Assembly (NCBI GenBank): GCA_024345305.1
Contig: BRON01000009.1
Coordinates: 620,001-684,000 of the forward strand
Direction: 5' to 3'
Length of the DNA stretch: 64,000 nt
Source: Mrakia gelida
Lineage: Eukaryota > Basidiomycota > Tremellomycetes > Cystofilobasidiales > Mrakiaceae
Made by a program: the position numbers and the translations under genes
The notes under the pieces: generated by a model
Database searches by the model: none
Seen by the model: the letters and a program-made list of their open reading frames with translations, nothing else
Told to the model about the DNA's origin: nothing
In this document: piece by piece, positions 34,801-50,557 of the stretch
Numbering within the stretch: position 1 is the first letter of the stretch
How the letters are laid out: each line of letters opens with the position of its first letter

Positions 34801-37800
34801 CAAAGAGAGGCGAAAGACGAGGAACCCACAGTCAGGTCGGAACTGGCGAGACGAGGGGGAAGAGACGCGTCGAGTCAGCGAAGGTCGCGAGAGCTGAGAG
34901 ATGCAGAAGTGTTTTACTTACGTCATGTCCCCACTGGATAGAAGAAGAGTGAAGGAGTCAGTTTAGGCTTCGAGGGAAGCGAGAAGAAGAGAGAAGCGAA
35001 CTCACCGAGCTGACACAATGAGCCTCGTCAATCACGAACCTCGCCAACTTCCCCTTCGCGTGAATGCTCTTCAACACACTCCCAAACGCAGGCGACTTGT
35101 TCAACATCTCCGGTGTCACGTACACCACCCTTCCATCGAGAGACTTCGAACCACTGGCACCACCTCCACTCAGCACCGACAACGCTGCCCTCTTCGTCTC
35201 CTGAGGTAGATCTCCCGTGAACCCGATCGCGTAGATCCCGAGCTTCTTGAGATGCGAGACCTGGTCGTTGATGAGCGAGAGGAGAGGTGAGACGACGATG
35301 GTGACTCCTGAAGTCTTCCCGGTGACGACTTGGGAAGGAAGTTGGTAGCAGAGCGACTTTCCTCCTCCCGTTGGCATGAGGACGAAGACGTCCTTTCCGG
35401 CGAGGGTTCCATTGATGGCCTCGAGTTGATTCGGACGGTACGACTGAAGACGGAACTTCTCCTTGAGGAGTTTGAGAGCGTCGGCGGACCATGGGTGTTC
35501 GAGACTCGGGTTGGATTTGAGGGGAGCGGGTTTGGAAGGACGCGAGGCGGCGGAGAGTCGAGAGGGACCGTTCGACTGTTGATGTGCTGGTTGGGCTGAG
35601 TATCGAGGTGGAGGCGTTGATGGTCGAGTAGATGTTCGAGAGGGTGGCCCGGGTCCTAGCATGACGAAATCGTCGTCCGAGTCGTCGAAGATGTTGTCGC
35701 CCAGATCCCTGAACTCGTCCATCGGATCCTTCTCTGCGGATCTCGCTCTCTCCTTCCCTCGAGCGTTCGACGACTTCCCCACCAGATCCCCACTCCAACC
35801 CCCACCGTAAGCTCCTCCCCCACCGTTTCCCATCTCGATCTCGACGATCTCGTCCGACTCCTCTGCTGCCTCGTCCTCGTCCGAACTCCCGAGCTCGATC
35901 AACCCTGGGTCGGGTTTCCAGACCTCCCTCTGCTTTCCCTTCGAGCTCGACTGAGCTGGCGCCGCAATGGGACTGAGAGGGATTCGACGAGGGCTGTCCG
36001 GAGGTGGTGGACGAGGGAGGCTGTACTTGGGTTGGGGAGGAGGGGAGGGACGACGAGCGATTCCGACCGAGGAGGATGTCGAGGTCGAACCGACTGGTTG
36101 TCGAGAGAAGATCGTAGGAGTGTCCTGAGCCGACATGATAGATGGAGACCGATCTCGTTTGGCGATGGCTGCTTTGATCTCGTCGATCCTCTTCTGGTAG
36201 TTGGCGCTGAAGAGGGAGAACGAACGACGCGAGTCAGCAAGGAAGCTCGTCTTCCGCTCCGCCAAAAGGGAAGGAAAAAGAGCTCACATGTTCGACATGA
36301 GCACGACCGGATCATCGTCACACTCCTCTCCACTGTAGAGCTGCTCCATGAGAGCCATCTTCTTCTCCGCATTCTTGAGAGCGAGAGCGTTCAGTGCTTC
36401 GACCGACATCGAGTTGAGATCAGTCGACATGGGCGAGCGACCGAAGAAGGGAGGAGCTGGGGATGCTGAAGACGAGGCTGCCGAGCGTTGGAGCTGCATG
36501 TGAGGAGGGAGTGGAGGTCGTGGTGCTGGTGCTGGAGGAGGAGGAGGAGCTGCCGCTGCTGCTTGTCGAGGCTGAGGAGGAAGGTCGGCGAGGAAGTTGG
36601 ACTGAACGAGGAGGGAGGTCAGCTCTCGCTCTCGTAGAGAAAGGGGGATGTCGAACTCACATCTTCGAGCATCATCATGGCTTCCAGATCGTCGGGGTTC
36701 TCCTCGTTGTCCGAAGTAGGAATGGGAAGGCGAGGCTTGACATCGAGCATCGGCACGTCCTCCCTCGCGCTCCCTGAAGCCGACGATCCAGCTTTGAGAA
36801 AGCATATACAGGGGTCAGCTCGTTTCTCAGGTCTTCGAGAAGCTGAAGAGACCTACCACGTTGATCCCTGGGTCCGTTGGAGCTGCTTCGGTCCTCCGAG
36901 ACGGTTCGGGACGACGACGAACCTGAAGGGAGGAAGGAGAAGAGTCCCGAGCTCATTTCAGCTTCGTCTCCTTCCCTCCTTCGTTCCTCCCTTTGACACA
37001 AGAACGAAGAACTCACTAGGACCGCCAACGAAAGGCTTGACATCTCTGGCATCATCCAACTCCATCCTCGTCGGCTTGACGTCCACATGAGCTCTCCCTG
37101 GCTCCTTCTTGAACACGGGGGGAGGAGGAGGTGGAGCTGGTCGATTCCCACCTGTCGTCCGTTCGTCCCATACAGCGAAGTCCAATTTCAGCTTCAAGCT
37201 TTCGATGAGATGCAGATGTATAGAGGCGTAACTGACCTGTCGGCTCGAGCTTCGGTCTTTTGCCTCCGCTCCCAGGTTCAGGCTTGACGAGAGGACCAGT
37301 AGGCGAAGGTCGTTTCTGGACGGAGGGTGGGGGAGGAGCTGGTTCGAGACTGGGTCGAGGTTGGACGATGGAACGAGAGGAGGAAGCGACAGCGTCTATG
37401 GAACAAGAGGGAGGACGAGAGGTCAGTTTAGGAAGGTTAAGAAACGAGGAGGTCGAAGAAAGGAAGGAGGAGGGGAAGGAAGGGAGGGAAGGGACGAACT
37501 CGAGGAGGAAGAAGACGACGAACTCGACACTCCTCCTGCTGCTTGTTTGGGAGTATTGAAGTGACTCGACGAAGTTTCAACCGACTTGGCTATACGGAAG
37601 CTCGAGGATTCCTGAGAAGAAGAGAAGCCGGAGGGAGGGAAGGAGAGAAGGAAGGAAGGAAGGAAGGAAGGAGGTGAGCTCGGAAGGGGAAGGGAAAGCA
37701 ACCACCTCCTTCCTTCTCCTATAGAAGCTCTTCCTCACCTTGAGCGGCTCCCCTGCTGGTCTTGATTTAGCTCCCTTGAGCTTGTTGAGCTGCTCCAGGA

Positions 37801-37822
37801 GGTTGTTCTTGGGAGTGGCCAT
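31877..37822 (-). CDS. SGS1: RecQ DNA helicase, Sgs1/BLM type
   Basis: About 1,350 residues in many exons. The ATG at 37822 gives [21 protein letters not shown] long disordered N-terminus follows, rich in Ser/Pro/Glu with acidic patches ([20 protein letters not shown]). The helicase core has motif 0 ([14 protein letters not shown]), Walker A ([13 protein letters not shown]), DEAH box ([10 protein letters not shown], joined to SWGHDFRPDY), TATA motif III (MALTATA), [11 protein letters not shown] and [11 protein letters not shown] RecQ-C-terminal Zn site follows ([22 protein letters not shown]). The winged helix and an HRDC-like helix ([28 protein letters not shown]) are recognisable. The tail contains RGG repeats ([19 protein letters not shown]) and ends at TGA 31877. 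Sgs1/BLM works with Top3-Rmi1 in resection and double-Holliday-junction dissolution in the nucleus. A simple AAGG repeat lies in intron 1. Confidence 0.9.
37648..37673 (+). repeat. (AAGG)n microsatellite in first RecQ intron
   Basis: A run of about six GAAG/AAGG units lies in the first intron of the RecQ helicase gene; it reads (CCTT)n in the sense direction and forms part of its pyrimidine-rich content. Likely length-polymorphic. Confidence 0.9.
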
Positions 37823-38009
37823 CCACAAAGGGAAGAGGGAAGGAAGGGAAGGAGAAGGTCGAAGCGGTTGAGGGCGAGATCAAGGGACAGAAAACAAGAC
37901 AAGTTCGACGCGTCGAGCCCGGCGCGTCATTTTTTCTTTCCATCCGCTTTCGGTTCGCATCCTTTCTATGCAAGCAACATGAAGCGTAGCTGAAAAGAAG
38001 GTGTTCTGA

Positions 38010-40702
38010 TCACTCTCCCTCCCCTCCAGCAGCACCGGCTGCACCGGCGGCTCCTCCCTTCTTCTTCGCTCCTCTCTTCTTCTTCTTCTTGCTCCCAGCA
38101 CCCTCAGCTTCCCCACCAGTCTCTCCCTTCCAACCATCCAACACTGGTACAGCGTCCACCTTCTTGACCTCCTTTGGCTCCTCGACGAGCTCAACCTTCG
38201 CCTTCTTCGCAACGGCGACGACCTCCTCCTCAGCCTGCGACGCGCTGACCTCGACGTCGGCCTCGGCCTCGGCGGACGCAGCAGCGGAAGTAGCAGCCTT
38301 CCTCTTCTTGTTGGCTTTGCTCTTCTTCGACGCTGGAGTGACCTCGGTCGTGGTCGAAGTTGTTGGGACGGAAGCCGAGGGAGCTGAAGCGACGACGGCG
38401 GCGGTGGGTTTGGCGGCCTTCTTCGAAGCGACGATGAGGTCGGTTGCTGGCGAAGATCGAATGAAGCACGAGACGAAGAATCCCTGCATGTGTCGACGAA
38501 ACGAGAAGTCAGTTTGGAGGGTTCAAAAGGGAGAAGCACCGGTCGCTCGACGCGTTCGTTCGAGAGTCAACTCACGTTCGTCTTGTCGGTTCCAGGCTCG
38601 CATCGAAGCACTCCTTCCGAGAGCGAGGCTATTCACAAGTGAGGACTCGAGGTCAGTCAGTGCAATCCAAGATGGAAGAAGGGAATTGCGAGAGAACTTA
38701 CCCTTCTTGCCCATGACCTCCTTCGTTCCTCTCCTCTCCCAACTCGGCAGCACCTCCTCCCTTCCAGCGAGCTTCCATCCTCCAGTTTTCGCCTCGGCCG
38801 ACTCGAGAGCAGCAAGAACGACGAGTTCATCCTCTTCGGCGTGGATGGAGCAGGTGGAGTAGACGATCTTGACGGCCGAGGTGACTTCAAGAGCGAGAGA
38901 CGGAGGAAAGGCGAGGTCAGCGAAGGCAAGGAGAGAAAGACGGTGGCGCGAAGCAGGCTTACATTTCATGGCGTGCTGGAGAGGTGAAGGGACGAGCGGA
39001 GAGGTCAGCTCGAGATCATGAAGAGGGAGCAGAGAGAGAAGAAACGAACCTTGATCATCGAAAGCTGGAACGCGCCGAGGTTCTGGAGACGGTCCTTCTT
39101 GATCTCCTCGTTCTCCTCCTCGGCTGTAAGAAACGCGAAATATAAGAAACGCGAAAGAAGGGGAGTATATCGGTCAGAGGGTGTCACTGAGGAAGAAGGG
39201 AGTGCAAGCAACTCACGATCGTCCATCAAAAAGTCCAACCGATTCACGATTCCCGAACCAGAGCACGACGGATCCAGCAGGATGTACCTGACTCCCTCCC
39301 ATTCTCGTCCCTTCGGCGCGGTATCCAAGAAGTTCCTTCCACCCTCCTTCCCAAAGTCGACGTTCTCACACCCAGCCTTCTGCACCATCTTCCTCAACGT
39401 CTTCCACCTCCCAGGACTCAGCTCGAAAGCATGCAGCTTCCCCTTGTTCCCCATCAACGCGCTCAACTGAGTCGTCTTGTTTCCAGGAGCTGCTGTAGCG
39501 TCGATGACTTCTCCGTTGAGGGGTTTGGTGAAGGTGGGAGAGGTGAGGGATGCGAGGAGGACGTGAGCTGGGATGCAGGAGGCTTTGTCTTGGAGGATGA
39601 GGTGGCCGGAGAGGTAGGATTTGTGGGAGGTCAGGATCGGGGAGGCGGAGAGAGGGAAGACGAGGAGGGTTTCGGGGAGGTGAGGATCGAGGTGGAAGTG
39701 TTTTGGAGGGATGGGCTGGGGGTAGGGAGCAGAGGAGGGAGGGAGGAACGTGAACGACCCTCCGGCTGGAGTTTGCAGGTGAGCGATGATGGTTTCGGGA
39801 GTGGTGAGGTTCGTGTTGATTCGAGCGTATCGAGGGATTTGGTCTGTGTAGAGACAAAGTCGAAGGATCAGAAATGCCGGACGACAAGCGAGACGAAGCG
39901 AAGAGGTCGAGCTCACCACCAACTCCTCCTCCTACCTGCAGCTCCTTGTTGTTCCTGACTCCCTTCTTGATCTTCATTCGCACCAGCTCAGCGTTCAGTC
40001 TCGCTCGATGCTTAGTCAAAGCTTCCTTGATGGGTCCAGCGGAAGATTGGATCCTGCGAGGGTTCAAAACAAGGGAGGGACGAAGGAAGCTCAAGGTCAG
40101 CTTCAGATTTCGTTGACGAGCTCTCGCCTTCTCGCACGAACTCACCCAGGTTTAGACGAGAACAAGAGATCGTGTACCAGAACCAGGGCGAGATTCTTGC
40201 TCCTCTGGTAGATCATCTTCTTGTCGTCCTTGGTGAGGGGGACCTTCTCGAGCAGCTCGAGGATCGTGGGCTTGTACTTGAGCGTTTCGATAACGAGAGC
40301 GAGGAGTCGCTTCGAGTCCTTCTCGGGAAGGTTTTTGGATGTGAGTAGAGCTTTGATGGAGGTCTTCTGTAAGGTGAGCTCATCCAGCTGATGAGAAAAC
40401 GTGAAGAAGGGAAGGGAAGCAGGTCGTCAGCGAGAGGAACGAATGGAGGGAAGGAATTCGGTGAGCTCGACGAAAGTTGAAGCTCACGAAGGAGGCCGCT
40501 TGGAAGTAGAGATTCATCTCGAGAGTGACTCCGGTGATCAGAGATTGAGCGGAGGCTTCCTTTAGGGATTCTGGTTGAAAAGGAGTGAGGGTTGGCAAGG
40601 AGGAGGGAGGGAAGGAGGAAAGAAGGTGAGCTCGAACCAAAACTGAAGCTCGCCCTCCTCCCCCTCACCGCGACCATCCAGCTTCCGTACTTTCTTAGAC
40701 AT
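38010..40702 (-). CDS. RCM1: RCM1/NSUN5, 25S rRNA cytosine-C5 methyltransferase
   Basis: The ATG at 40702 begins a short first exon (MSKKVRKLDGR). Helical exons follow, including SKNLALVLVHDLLFS and NAELVRMKIKKGVRN, typical of the NSUN5 N-terminal region. The AdoMet-dependent core contains DKASCIPAHVLL, VIDATAAPGNKTTQLSALMG (motif I), DPSCSGSGIVNRLDF (motif IV; Cys releases the product) and VYSTCSIHAEEDE (motif VI; catalytic Cys). The last core exons read GVLRCEPGTDKTNGFFVSCF. The C-terminal extension is Lys/Ala/Glu-rich (KKSKANKKRKAAT, KKKKKRGAKKK), suited to nucleolar localisation and rRNA binding. Yeast Rcm1 modifies a conserved cytosine of 25S rRNA near the peptidyl-transferase region. 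The stop is TGA at 38010. A divergent small gene may start at 40859. Confidence 0.9.
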
Positions 40703-40858
40703 CCTCTCGGGCTCTTTTTTCCACTCTACGTGGCTGCTTCTACCCTCTCAGTCGGTTCTCAGCCTCTGAAGTCACCTCTCTGCGACTCTGCGATCCTTCG
40801 CCCCTCACGACCGCGTCAAAGGGAGCTCGGGAGAGTAGCTTTTCGAGATCTCACTCAG
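40703..40858. promoter_or_regulatory. divergent promoter region upstream of RCM1
   Basis: About 155 bp separate the RCM1 start from the first candidate plus-strand ATG. The half nearest RCM1 includes CTTTTTTCC and CTACGTGG. The latter contains an ACGTG core, but no factor is assigned. Promoter function is inferred from position only. Confidence 0.3.
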
Positions 40859-41032
40859 ATGGGATACCCTCTATCCAATCATGTGCTGGAGAGGCAGCGG
40901 TAAAGGTAAGCTCGCAAGAATCCGCGAGAAATCACGGGCAGGAGTTGTGCGTCGCTCGAAGGGGTGGACGAAGCGGCCGCGAAGCGTCTGGAGTGCGAGA
41001 TTCTCCGAGAGATTCAAGGCAAGTCTAGATGA
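40859..41032 (+). CDS. possible very small protein (43 aa), unrecognised
   Basis: The ATG at 40859 gives MGYPLSNHVLERQR. With an inferred intron at 40900-40941 it continues into SCASLEGVDEAAAKRLECEI and LREIQGKSR, then TGA at 41030-41032, directly before a GTACGT donor-like site. The second segment looks like a real amphipathic helix with two Cys, and it is the only frame there with protein-like composition. Against it: the proposed intron is short (42 nt) and lacks a clear CTGAC branch, and the stop adjoining a donor may mean the true exon is read in another frame. No family is recognised. Confidence 0.25.
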
Positions 41033-41237
41033 GTACGTTCTTGTCGCATCTCGTCCCTTACCGTTCCTTCGTGCTTTCCTCGCCCAAGAAGCGTCGATAT
41101 TGACCGAGGCCATCTTATCGTCCTCGTCGTCCGTCGTGTCGCGAGATCAGGCTCCCTTCGTGACTCTTCCCTTTCTCCTCGCCTTCGACCAGTTGAACCG
41201 AATAACTCCGTTTCCATACCTTCCTTCTCCTGAACGC

Positions 41238-41625
41238 ATGACAAGCTCGACGCGTCTCTCCGGTAAGCGGAGGACGAAAGGCGGACGCGTCGCAGACTCT
41301 TTCAGCTGCCAATCAGTTCTTCCTTCGATTTACTCTTCTTTCCCCCGTATGGAGGTCGGAGAGCGCGGTCCGAGCTCGCTTCTGTACATCATTGGCCTGT
41401 CTGTTGCTCGTGTTCTTTGTTTCCGAACCCCCCGTCGCGTCCCCATCGAGCTCTTCCCCGTTCGAGGTCGGCCGACTCGTCTTTCTCGATAGGCTTTTCT
41501 TCCTCGTTCTTTGCTCCTCTTTTCGTCTTTCCTTTGCTCAGGTGATAGCTGACCATCCCTCTCGAACAGCGCGCGACTTCCAGAAGGAAGTTTTCCTCAA
41601 GAACCGGCGGCAGATGGTCGGGTAG
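41238..41625 (+). CDS. possible small protein, unrecognised
   Basis: The ATG at 41238 gives MTSSTRLSG/A, ending at a GTAAGC donor at 41262. The next exon (after CTTTCAG, about 41308) reads AANQFFLRFTLLSPVWR. The last exon follows a good branch/acceptor (CTGAC...GAACAG at about 41572) and reads RDFQKEVFLKNRRQMVG to TAG 41623-41625. The donor of the middle intron is uncertain; T|GTACAT at about 41384 would keep frame. The predicted product of about 50 residues has a basic, aromatic character that would suit a small mitochondrial protein, but no family is recognised. An alternative is that these are exons of a longer gene spanning 40859-41912. Confidence 0.3.
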
Positions 41626-41908
41626 AGAAGGGACTGAGCGACGTCGAGAGACGGAGCGCCGTGGATTTCGAGCTCGACCTCCTCCTTCCTTCCACACCAG
41701 CACCTTCGCGAACAACCAACCCTCACCTTCTCCCCACCAAAAAGCCCCACTTCGGACTCCTCCTTTCTCTCCACCATCTCCCATCTACATCCCCACTTCA
41801 ATCAAAAGACATAGAGCCCGCGCTAGCTCTCAACCTCAACACCTTCCACCTCGACGAACCAACCTCCCCCAACCTACCCCCCTTCCTCCACCGCCACCCT
41901 TCCCACAA

Positions 41909-42642
41909 ATGATCTGCTCTCCCAAGACCGTCAAAGCTCTTCCCTCCGAGGAGACTAGGGAGTCCCTGAACGAGTTCTCTTCGTGAGTCGTCGTCCTTCT
42001 TTCCAGGAGCGGGTGGAAAGGGATCGGGTCGCGACGCTTCGAGCTCGTTGTGTTCATCCTAGAGAGCTGACCTCCTCTCTCCTTTCCACCACAGATCCCT
42101 CGATCCCTCGAACCTCTCTCCTGAGCTCGTAGTAGAGCTTCCAGTGTGGTCAACTGAGTGGGCTGGTGAGTCCTTCCTTCTCTTCGCTCCTTCGAGAGCC
42201 GGTCCGTCGACGTCTAGCTCCTCAGTTCGCTCACACGACCTCGTCTCCGGCTACTTCTCTTCCCAGATCTTCACTCGGTAGCCTCTCTCAGGGAACGAGC
42301 TCTCTCGACTCTTCACCATCTCTGCGACGACTTAAAGGAACAGGGAGTGAGTTTTTTTTCCCTTGTCTCCTTCTTCCCCCCACACTCGACGCGGCTCATT
42401 CGTCCGGTCCCTCCGTCCTCTCGCTGACCTTCCTCTTCCTCTTCTCTTTCTTTTCCCTCCCTCAGTACAACCCCAGCTACAAGCTCATCCCTTCCCCAAC
42501 CATCTACTCGTCCATCAAAATCAACTGCTCGATGTCGCCCTCCCCCTCCGTTGAACAGGTCGACGAGTGGTCTCGCTCTCCCGTCCACAAAACCATCCTC
42601 CTCCCCTCCACTGGAAGGAGCCCTACCCTCATCCTCATCTAA
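41909..42642 (+). CDS. hypothetical small protein (about 137 aa)
   Basis: The ATG at 41909 opens MICSPKTVKALPSEETRESL. Four exons follow, with introns at about 41984-42094, 42167-42268 and 42347-42465, all with GTGAGT donors and CAG/ACAG acceptors. The frame is open through SPELVVELPVWSTEWADLHS, LHHLCDDLKEQGYNPSYKLI and SSIKINCSMSPSPSVEQVDE to TAA at 42640-42642. Clean splice signals in phase make it a credible gene. No domain, signal peptide or membrane segment is recognised. An open frame without ATG lies immediately upstream (to the TGA at 41910-41912, overlapping the ATG), so an upstream exon in another frame is possible. Function unknown. Confidence 0.55.
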
Positions 42643-43222
42643 TCCTACCACCCCATCTACCGCACTAGCATCTCGCGCATCCACACCTCACCCACCTCGT
42701 TTTTGCTATTTTTCTCTGGCTTGATCGTCGTTCTTCGAACGCGTCGGCTCATCATTCCCCCTCCCCTCCCCCACCTCTCTTCTGTCTTCTCTAACGACCT
42801 TTTTTCTCTCTCTTCTCTCCTATGTACGACACGCAACGACCTCTCTCTATGTACTTCCCCTTCTCCTATATCTCTTGACCATTACTTTTACTTCGTTTGC
42901 ACTCGTCGGCCAGAGCGGTCGTTCGATCATCCCATGTCTCCTTTCTCTCTCTCTTCGACGTGTTCCAGAAAGAAGCGGGACGAAAGCGAATCTCGTGCGA
43001 GCTCTCGCTTCCTGCGCAAGGTGTGAGGAGGGATGGAAGTCTTGCCTCGGCCACAAAGAGGACGGGAGAAACCCAAGACCTCGACGAGAACACGACGCGA
43101 CTTCATTCCTGGACTCGTCGTTCTCTGCTACCTCGGGACGTTTCTCGACCTCTCGAGACCATTAGCGTGAACTTACAGATCAGAAACGAGGGGATCGTCT
43201 CCCAAACTCCATCGATCACCGC
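42643..43222. other. convergent 3' intergenic region
   Basis: This lies between the ends of the hypothetical plus-strand gene and the minus-strand cyclophilin. Pyrimidine-rich segments (about 42690-42870) are probably 3' UTR. Short open frames on either strand lack ATG-plus-splice support. No gene called. Confidence 0.5.
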
Positions 43223-45478
43223 TCAAAATCCCCTCATCCCTCCGCTCGTCCCAGCAGCCTCCTCCTCCTCCATCACAGGTCCCTCGTCCACCATCTCCTC
43301 CCCAGCCTGTCCGGCAACGACAGCAGCGTTCTCCGCCTCCGTCGAAGCAGCCTTGTCCCTATCCTCGTATCCTCCTCCAGCTCCCTCCTTCTCACCCTCG
43401 ACTCCTCCCCTCGACGAAGCAGCGACGAATCGCTCCGCTCCCACCCCTCCGGCCATGTCGTGTTGCCATGCTGATTTGAGAGCCTCGGACGAGGTGAAGT
43501 TGGATCGGGAGTGTTGAGGAGCTCGGTTTCGGTAGGAGGGGGCGTAAGAAGGGAGGACGGGCGAGGGAGCGTTCTCGGAAAAGCGCATCGCACCACGACC
43601 TGATGGAGAGCGAGAGGAGAGCAGGTTGAGAAGAGAGAGCGAGTCAGCACGCGTCGGGGCGGGAACGAAGCCAAAGGGCGAGAAAGAGATTGCAGCAAGA
43701 GCCAGAACGAGCCAACACGAGACGAAACGCAACGAACCTTTGTACCTCACTCCTCCGTCTCCTCCACCAGCGGCAGCGTTCCTGCTCCTCTCCTCCTCCT
43801 CCCTCTTGAACCTCCTCCTGATCTCCTCCAGCTCGACCCTCTTCCTCTCGGCCTCCTTCTCCCGATCCTCCCTCTCCAACCGAGCATCGATCTCAGCGTC
43901 CGTCTCCTCCCTCTCTCCATCAGGAGCCTTCTCCTCTCCCTTCTTGCTCTTCTTGTCCTTCTTCGACGACGACTTGTGTTTCGAGGACTTGTGCTTCGAC
44001 GACTTCTTAGATTTCTTGGACTTCTTCTTGGCTGAACGTTCGTCGTCCGAGTCCGAGTCTGAGCCTGAGGAGGAGTCGGAATCCGAGTCGTGTCGGCGGT
44101 GTTTCTTTTTGGAGGAGGAGGATTTACGACGAGGTCGGTCGGAGTCCGAGTCGGAGGAAGATGAGGAGCGACGACGACGAGGAGGAGGGGACTCTTTTCG
44201 AGCTGGAGGGAGGGAGCAGAAGAACGGAAAGATGGTGAGCTCGCGAGAGATGCGACGGGAGGAGGGAAAGGGAAACGAGGGCTCACCTTCAGTTGCGACA
44301 GGCTTCTTCATGAGCTCGAGCTCTCCACAACGAGAGATAGAAACGGTCTGAAGAGGACGATCCTTCTTGTCGGTAGGGATAGCCTCGATGGTCTTGAGGT
44401 GCTCGAACCCTAGAGACATCGCGAAGGGAAAGAGGGAGGAATCGCGTGAGCTTGAGCTCGTTCTTCGTCGTCCGGAGCTCGAAGGTTGATTAAGAACGAA
44501 CCTGAGACGACCTTTCCGAAAACGCAGTGCTGCAAAGTTGAGTGGAAGAAGGTCAGTGAAGTGGCCCTCGAGAAGAGGGAAGCGAGGGAGACGCCAGAGG
44601 GATCAGGTCGAGAAACCGAAGCTCACCTTTCCATCGAGATGAGGAGCAGCGGCGAGGGTCATGAAGACTTGACTTCCGTTGGTGTTGGGACCTGGATCAG
44701 ACGAGGAAAGGTCAGCGGACGTTACACTCTAGTAGCTGTGGAGCTGAGACCCACCCTTGTTGGCCATCACGAGCAGACTGAAGGAGGAAGGAAGGAGAAG
44801 AGGTCAGCTCAGGTCGAGCGCGCGAGGGAGGGAAGGAGGTCGAGCTCACCCTTCTCGATCCACCGGCGTTGTGAGATCCTCATCGTCGAAGACTCCTCCG
44901 TCTATCGAGCAAGGTGAGGACGTATCAGTTGCGGTCTTGACGGTATGTAGGGAGAAGATGACAGGGGAAGGAGGGAGGGAAGGAAAGGCGAGAGCTCACA
45001 GATCGATTCTCCTCCGGTGCCGTCCTTCTTCGTGAAATCACCACATTGAAGCATGAAATCCGCTGAAGGCAGGCAAGATGTATATCAGCTTTCGCCCCCT
45101 GCAGTCTAGATATGTGCTGAACGTACGAATGACTCTGTGGAAGGTGCTGCCAGCGTACGACAAGGGGATCCCTGACTTTGTCGAGACGCCTGCTTCTCCA
45201 GTCGAGAGAACACGGAAGCTGAGGCAGAAGGGACGAGATGTGAGCGAACAGCTTATTGATAGGACGAAGGAAATATGGATGTACTTACTTCTCTGCCGTC
45301 TTCGGAACCTTATCCATGAAGAGCTCGAACACAACTCTGAAGGGAAGGGAGGAGCGAAGGACAGGCGAGCGGTGAGCTTGATCTCTTCCTTCCTGGGCTC
45401 CGGAGAAGGTTGCACTCACCTCCCTATAGGAGCTCCATCTATGGAGATCTCCATGAACGTTCGAGGGTTGGGAGCCAT
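43223..45478 (-). CDS. nuclear SR/K-rich cyclophilin (PPIG/SRCyp-like peptidyl-prolyl isomerase)
   Basis: The ATG at 45478 gives MAPNPRTFMEISIDGAPIGR and then VVFELFMDKVPKTAE, a classical cyclophilin start. Active-site residues are visible: FHRVIPDFMLQCGDF, formed across an intron and containing the catalytic Arg, Phe and Gln, then NTNGSQVFMTL and LDGKHCVFG. The Trp of CypA that contacts cyclosporin is replaced by His (APHLDGKH), as in large nuclear cyclophilins. After about 175 residues comes a long tail of Ser-Asp/Arg-Ser and Lys-Ser repeats (SSDSDSD, KHKSSKHKSSSKKDKK), then a charged coiled-coil-like stretch (EREDREKEAERKRVELEEIR) and an acidic end at TGA 43223. Such tails mark spliceosome-associated cyclophilins. 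It shares a 140-bp divergent promoter with PRP2, another splicing gene. Confidence 0.87.
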
Positions 45479-45618
45479 GGTTGCTAAAGAAGTGGGATGG
45501 TCGTTGAGCGCGACGAGAGGTCAAGTCTCGAAGCTCGACGAGGGTCGCGAGTTGCCTTCGCCATCCACCCGCCCTCTCCTCCTCCCCTCCCCGTCTTTTC
45601 TCTATATAGGACCTCAGC
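45479..45618. promoter_or_regulatory. 140-bp bidirectional promoter, SR-cyclophilin / PRP2
   Basis: The start codons lie 140 bp apart on opposite strands. The plus-side half is CT-rich and ends TCTATATAGGACCTCAGC before the PRP2 ATG; TATATAG could be a TATA-like element or an intron acceptor in the leader. Both genes serve pre-mRNA splicing, so co-regulation is plausible but unproven. Confidence 0.45.
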
Positions 45619-50188
<4,570 letters not shown>

Positions 50189-50557
50189 GGACGGGTGATA
50201 GGGATGGGGAGGGATCTGGGTTGTATTTGTTAGCGATTCGGTGGCGGGTGGGAGATCAGTATGCTTGTGCTCTGTATCGCTGAGGGAGGGAGGAAAGAGA
50301 GAGAGACGAGCGACGACGCGGGTTCGCGCCGTTTGCGAGCCTCTGTCCGCATCTTTTGAGAACAAAAAAGCTTTGAACACTTTCCTCTCTCTCCTACTTC
50401 CGCTCGGTGTGCGAGAGCGAGATCTAGAGATCTAAAGACGGTCGCGAAGCAGCTACCCCTCCCCTCTCCTCGACGACGAAAACTGACGCCCTCGAACTCC
50501 GCTCTCCTCCTCCCCTTCCCTCTCCTCCAACCTCGTCACCCCCCTTTTTTCCTTGCT
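50189..50557 (+). other. intergenic and leader of RRM-like gene
   Basis: No coding gene is seen. The interval is the PRP2 3' UTR followed by a promoter. From about 50450 to 50557 the plus strand is CT-rich and ends in a CCCCCTTTTTTCC tract before the ATG. Confidence 0.4.
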
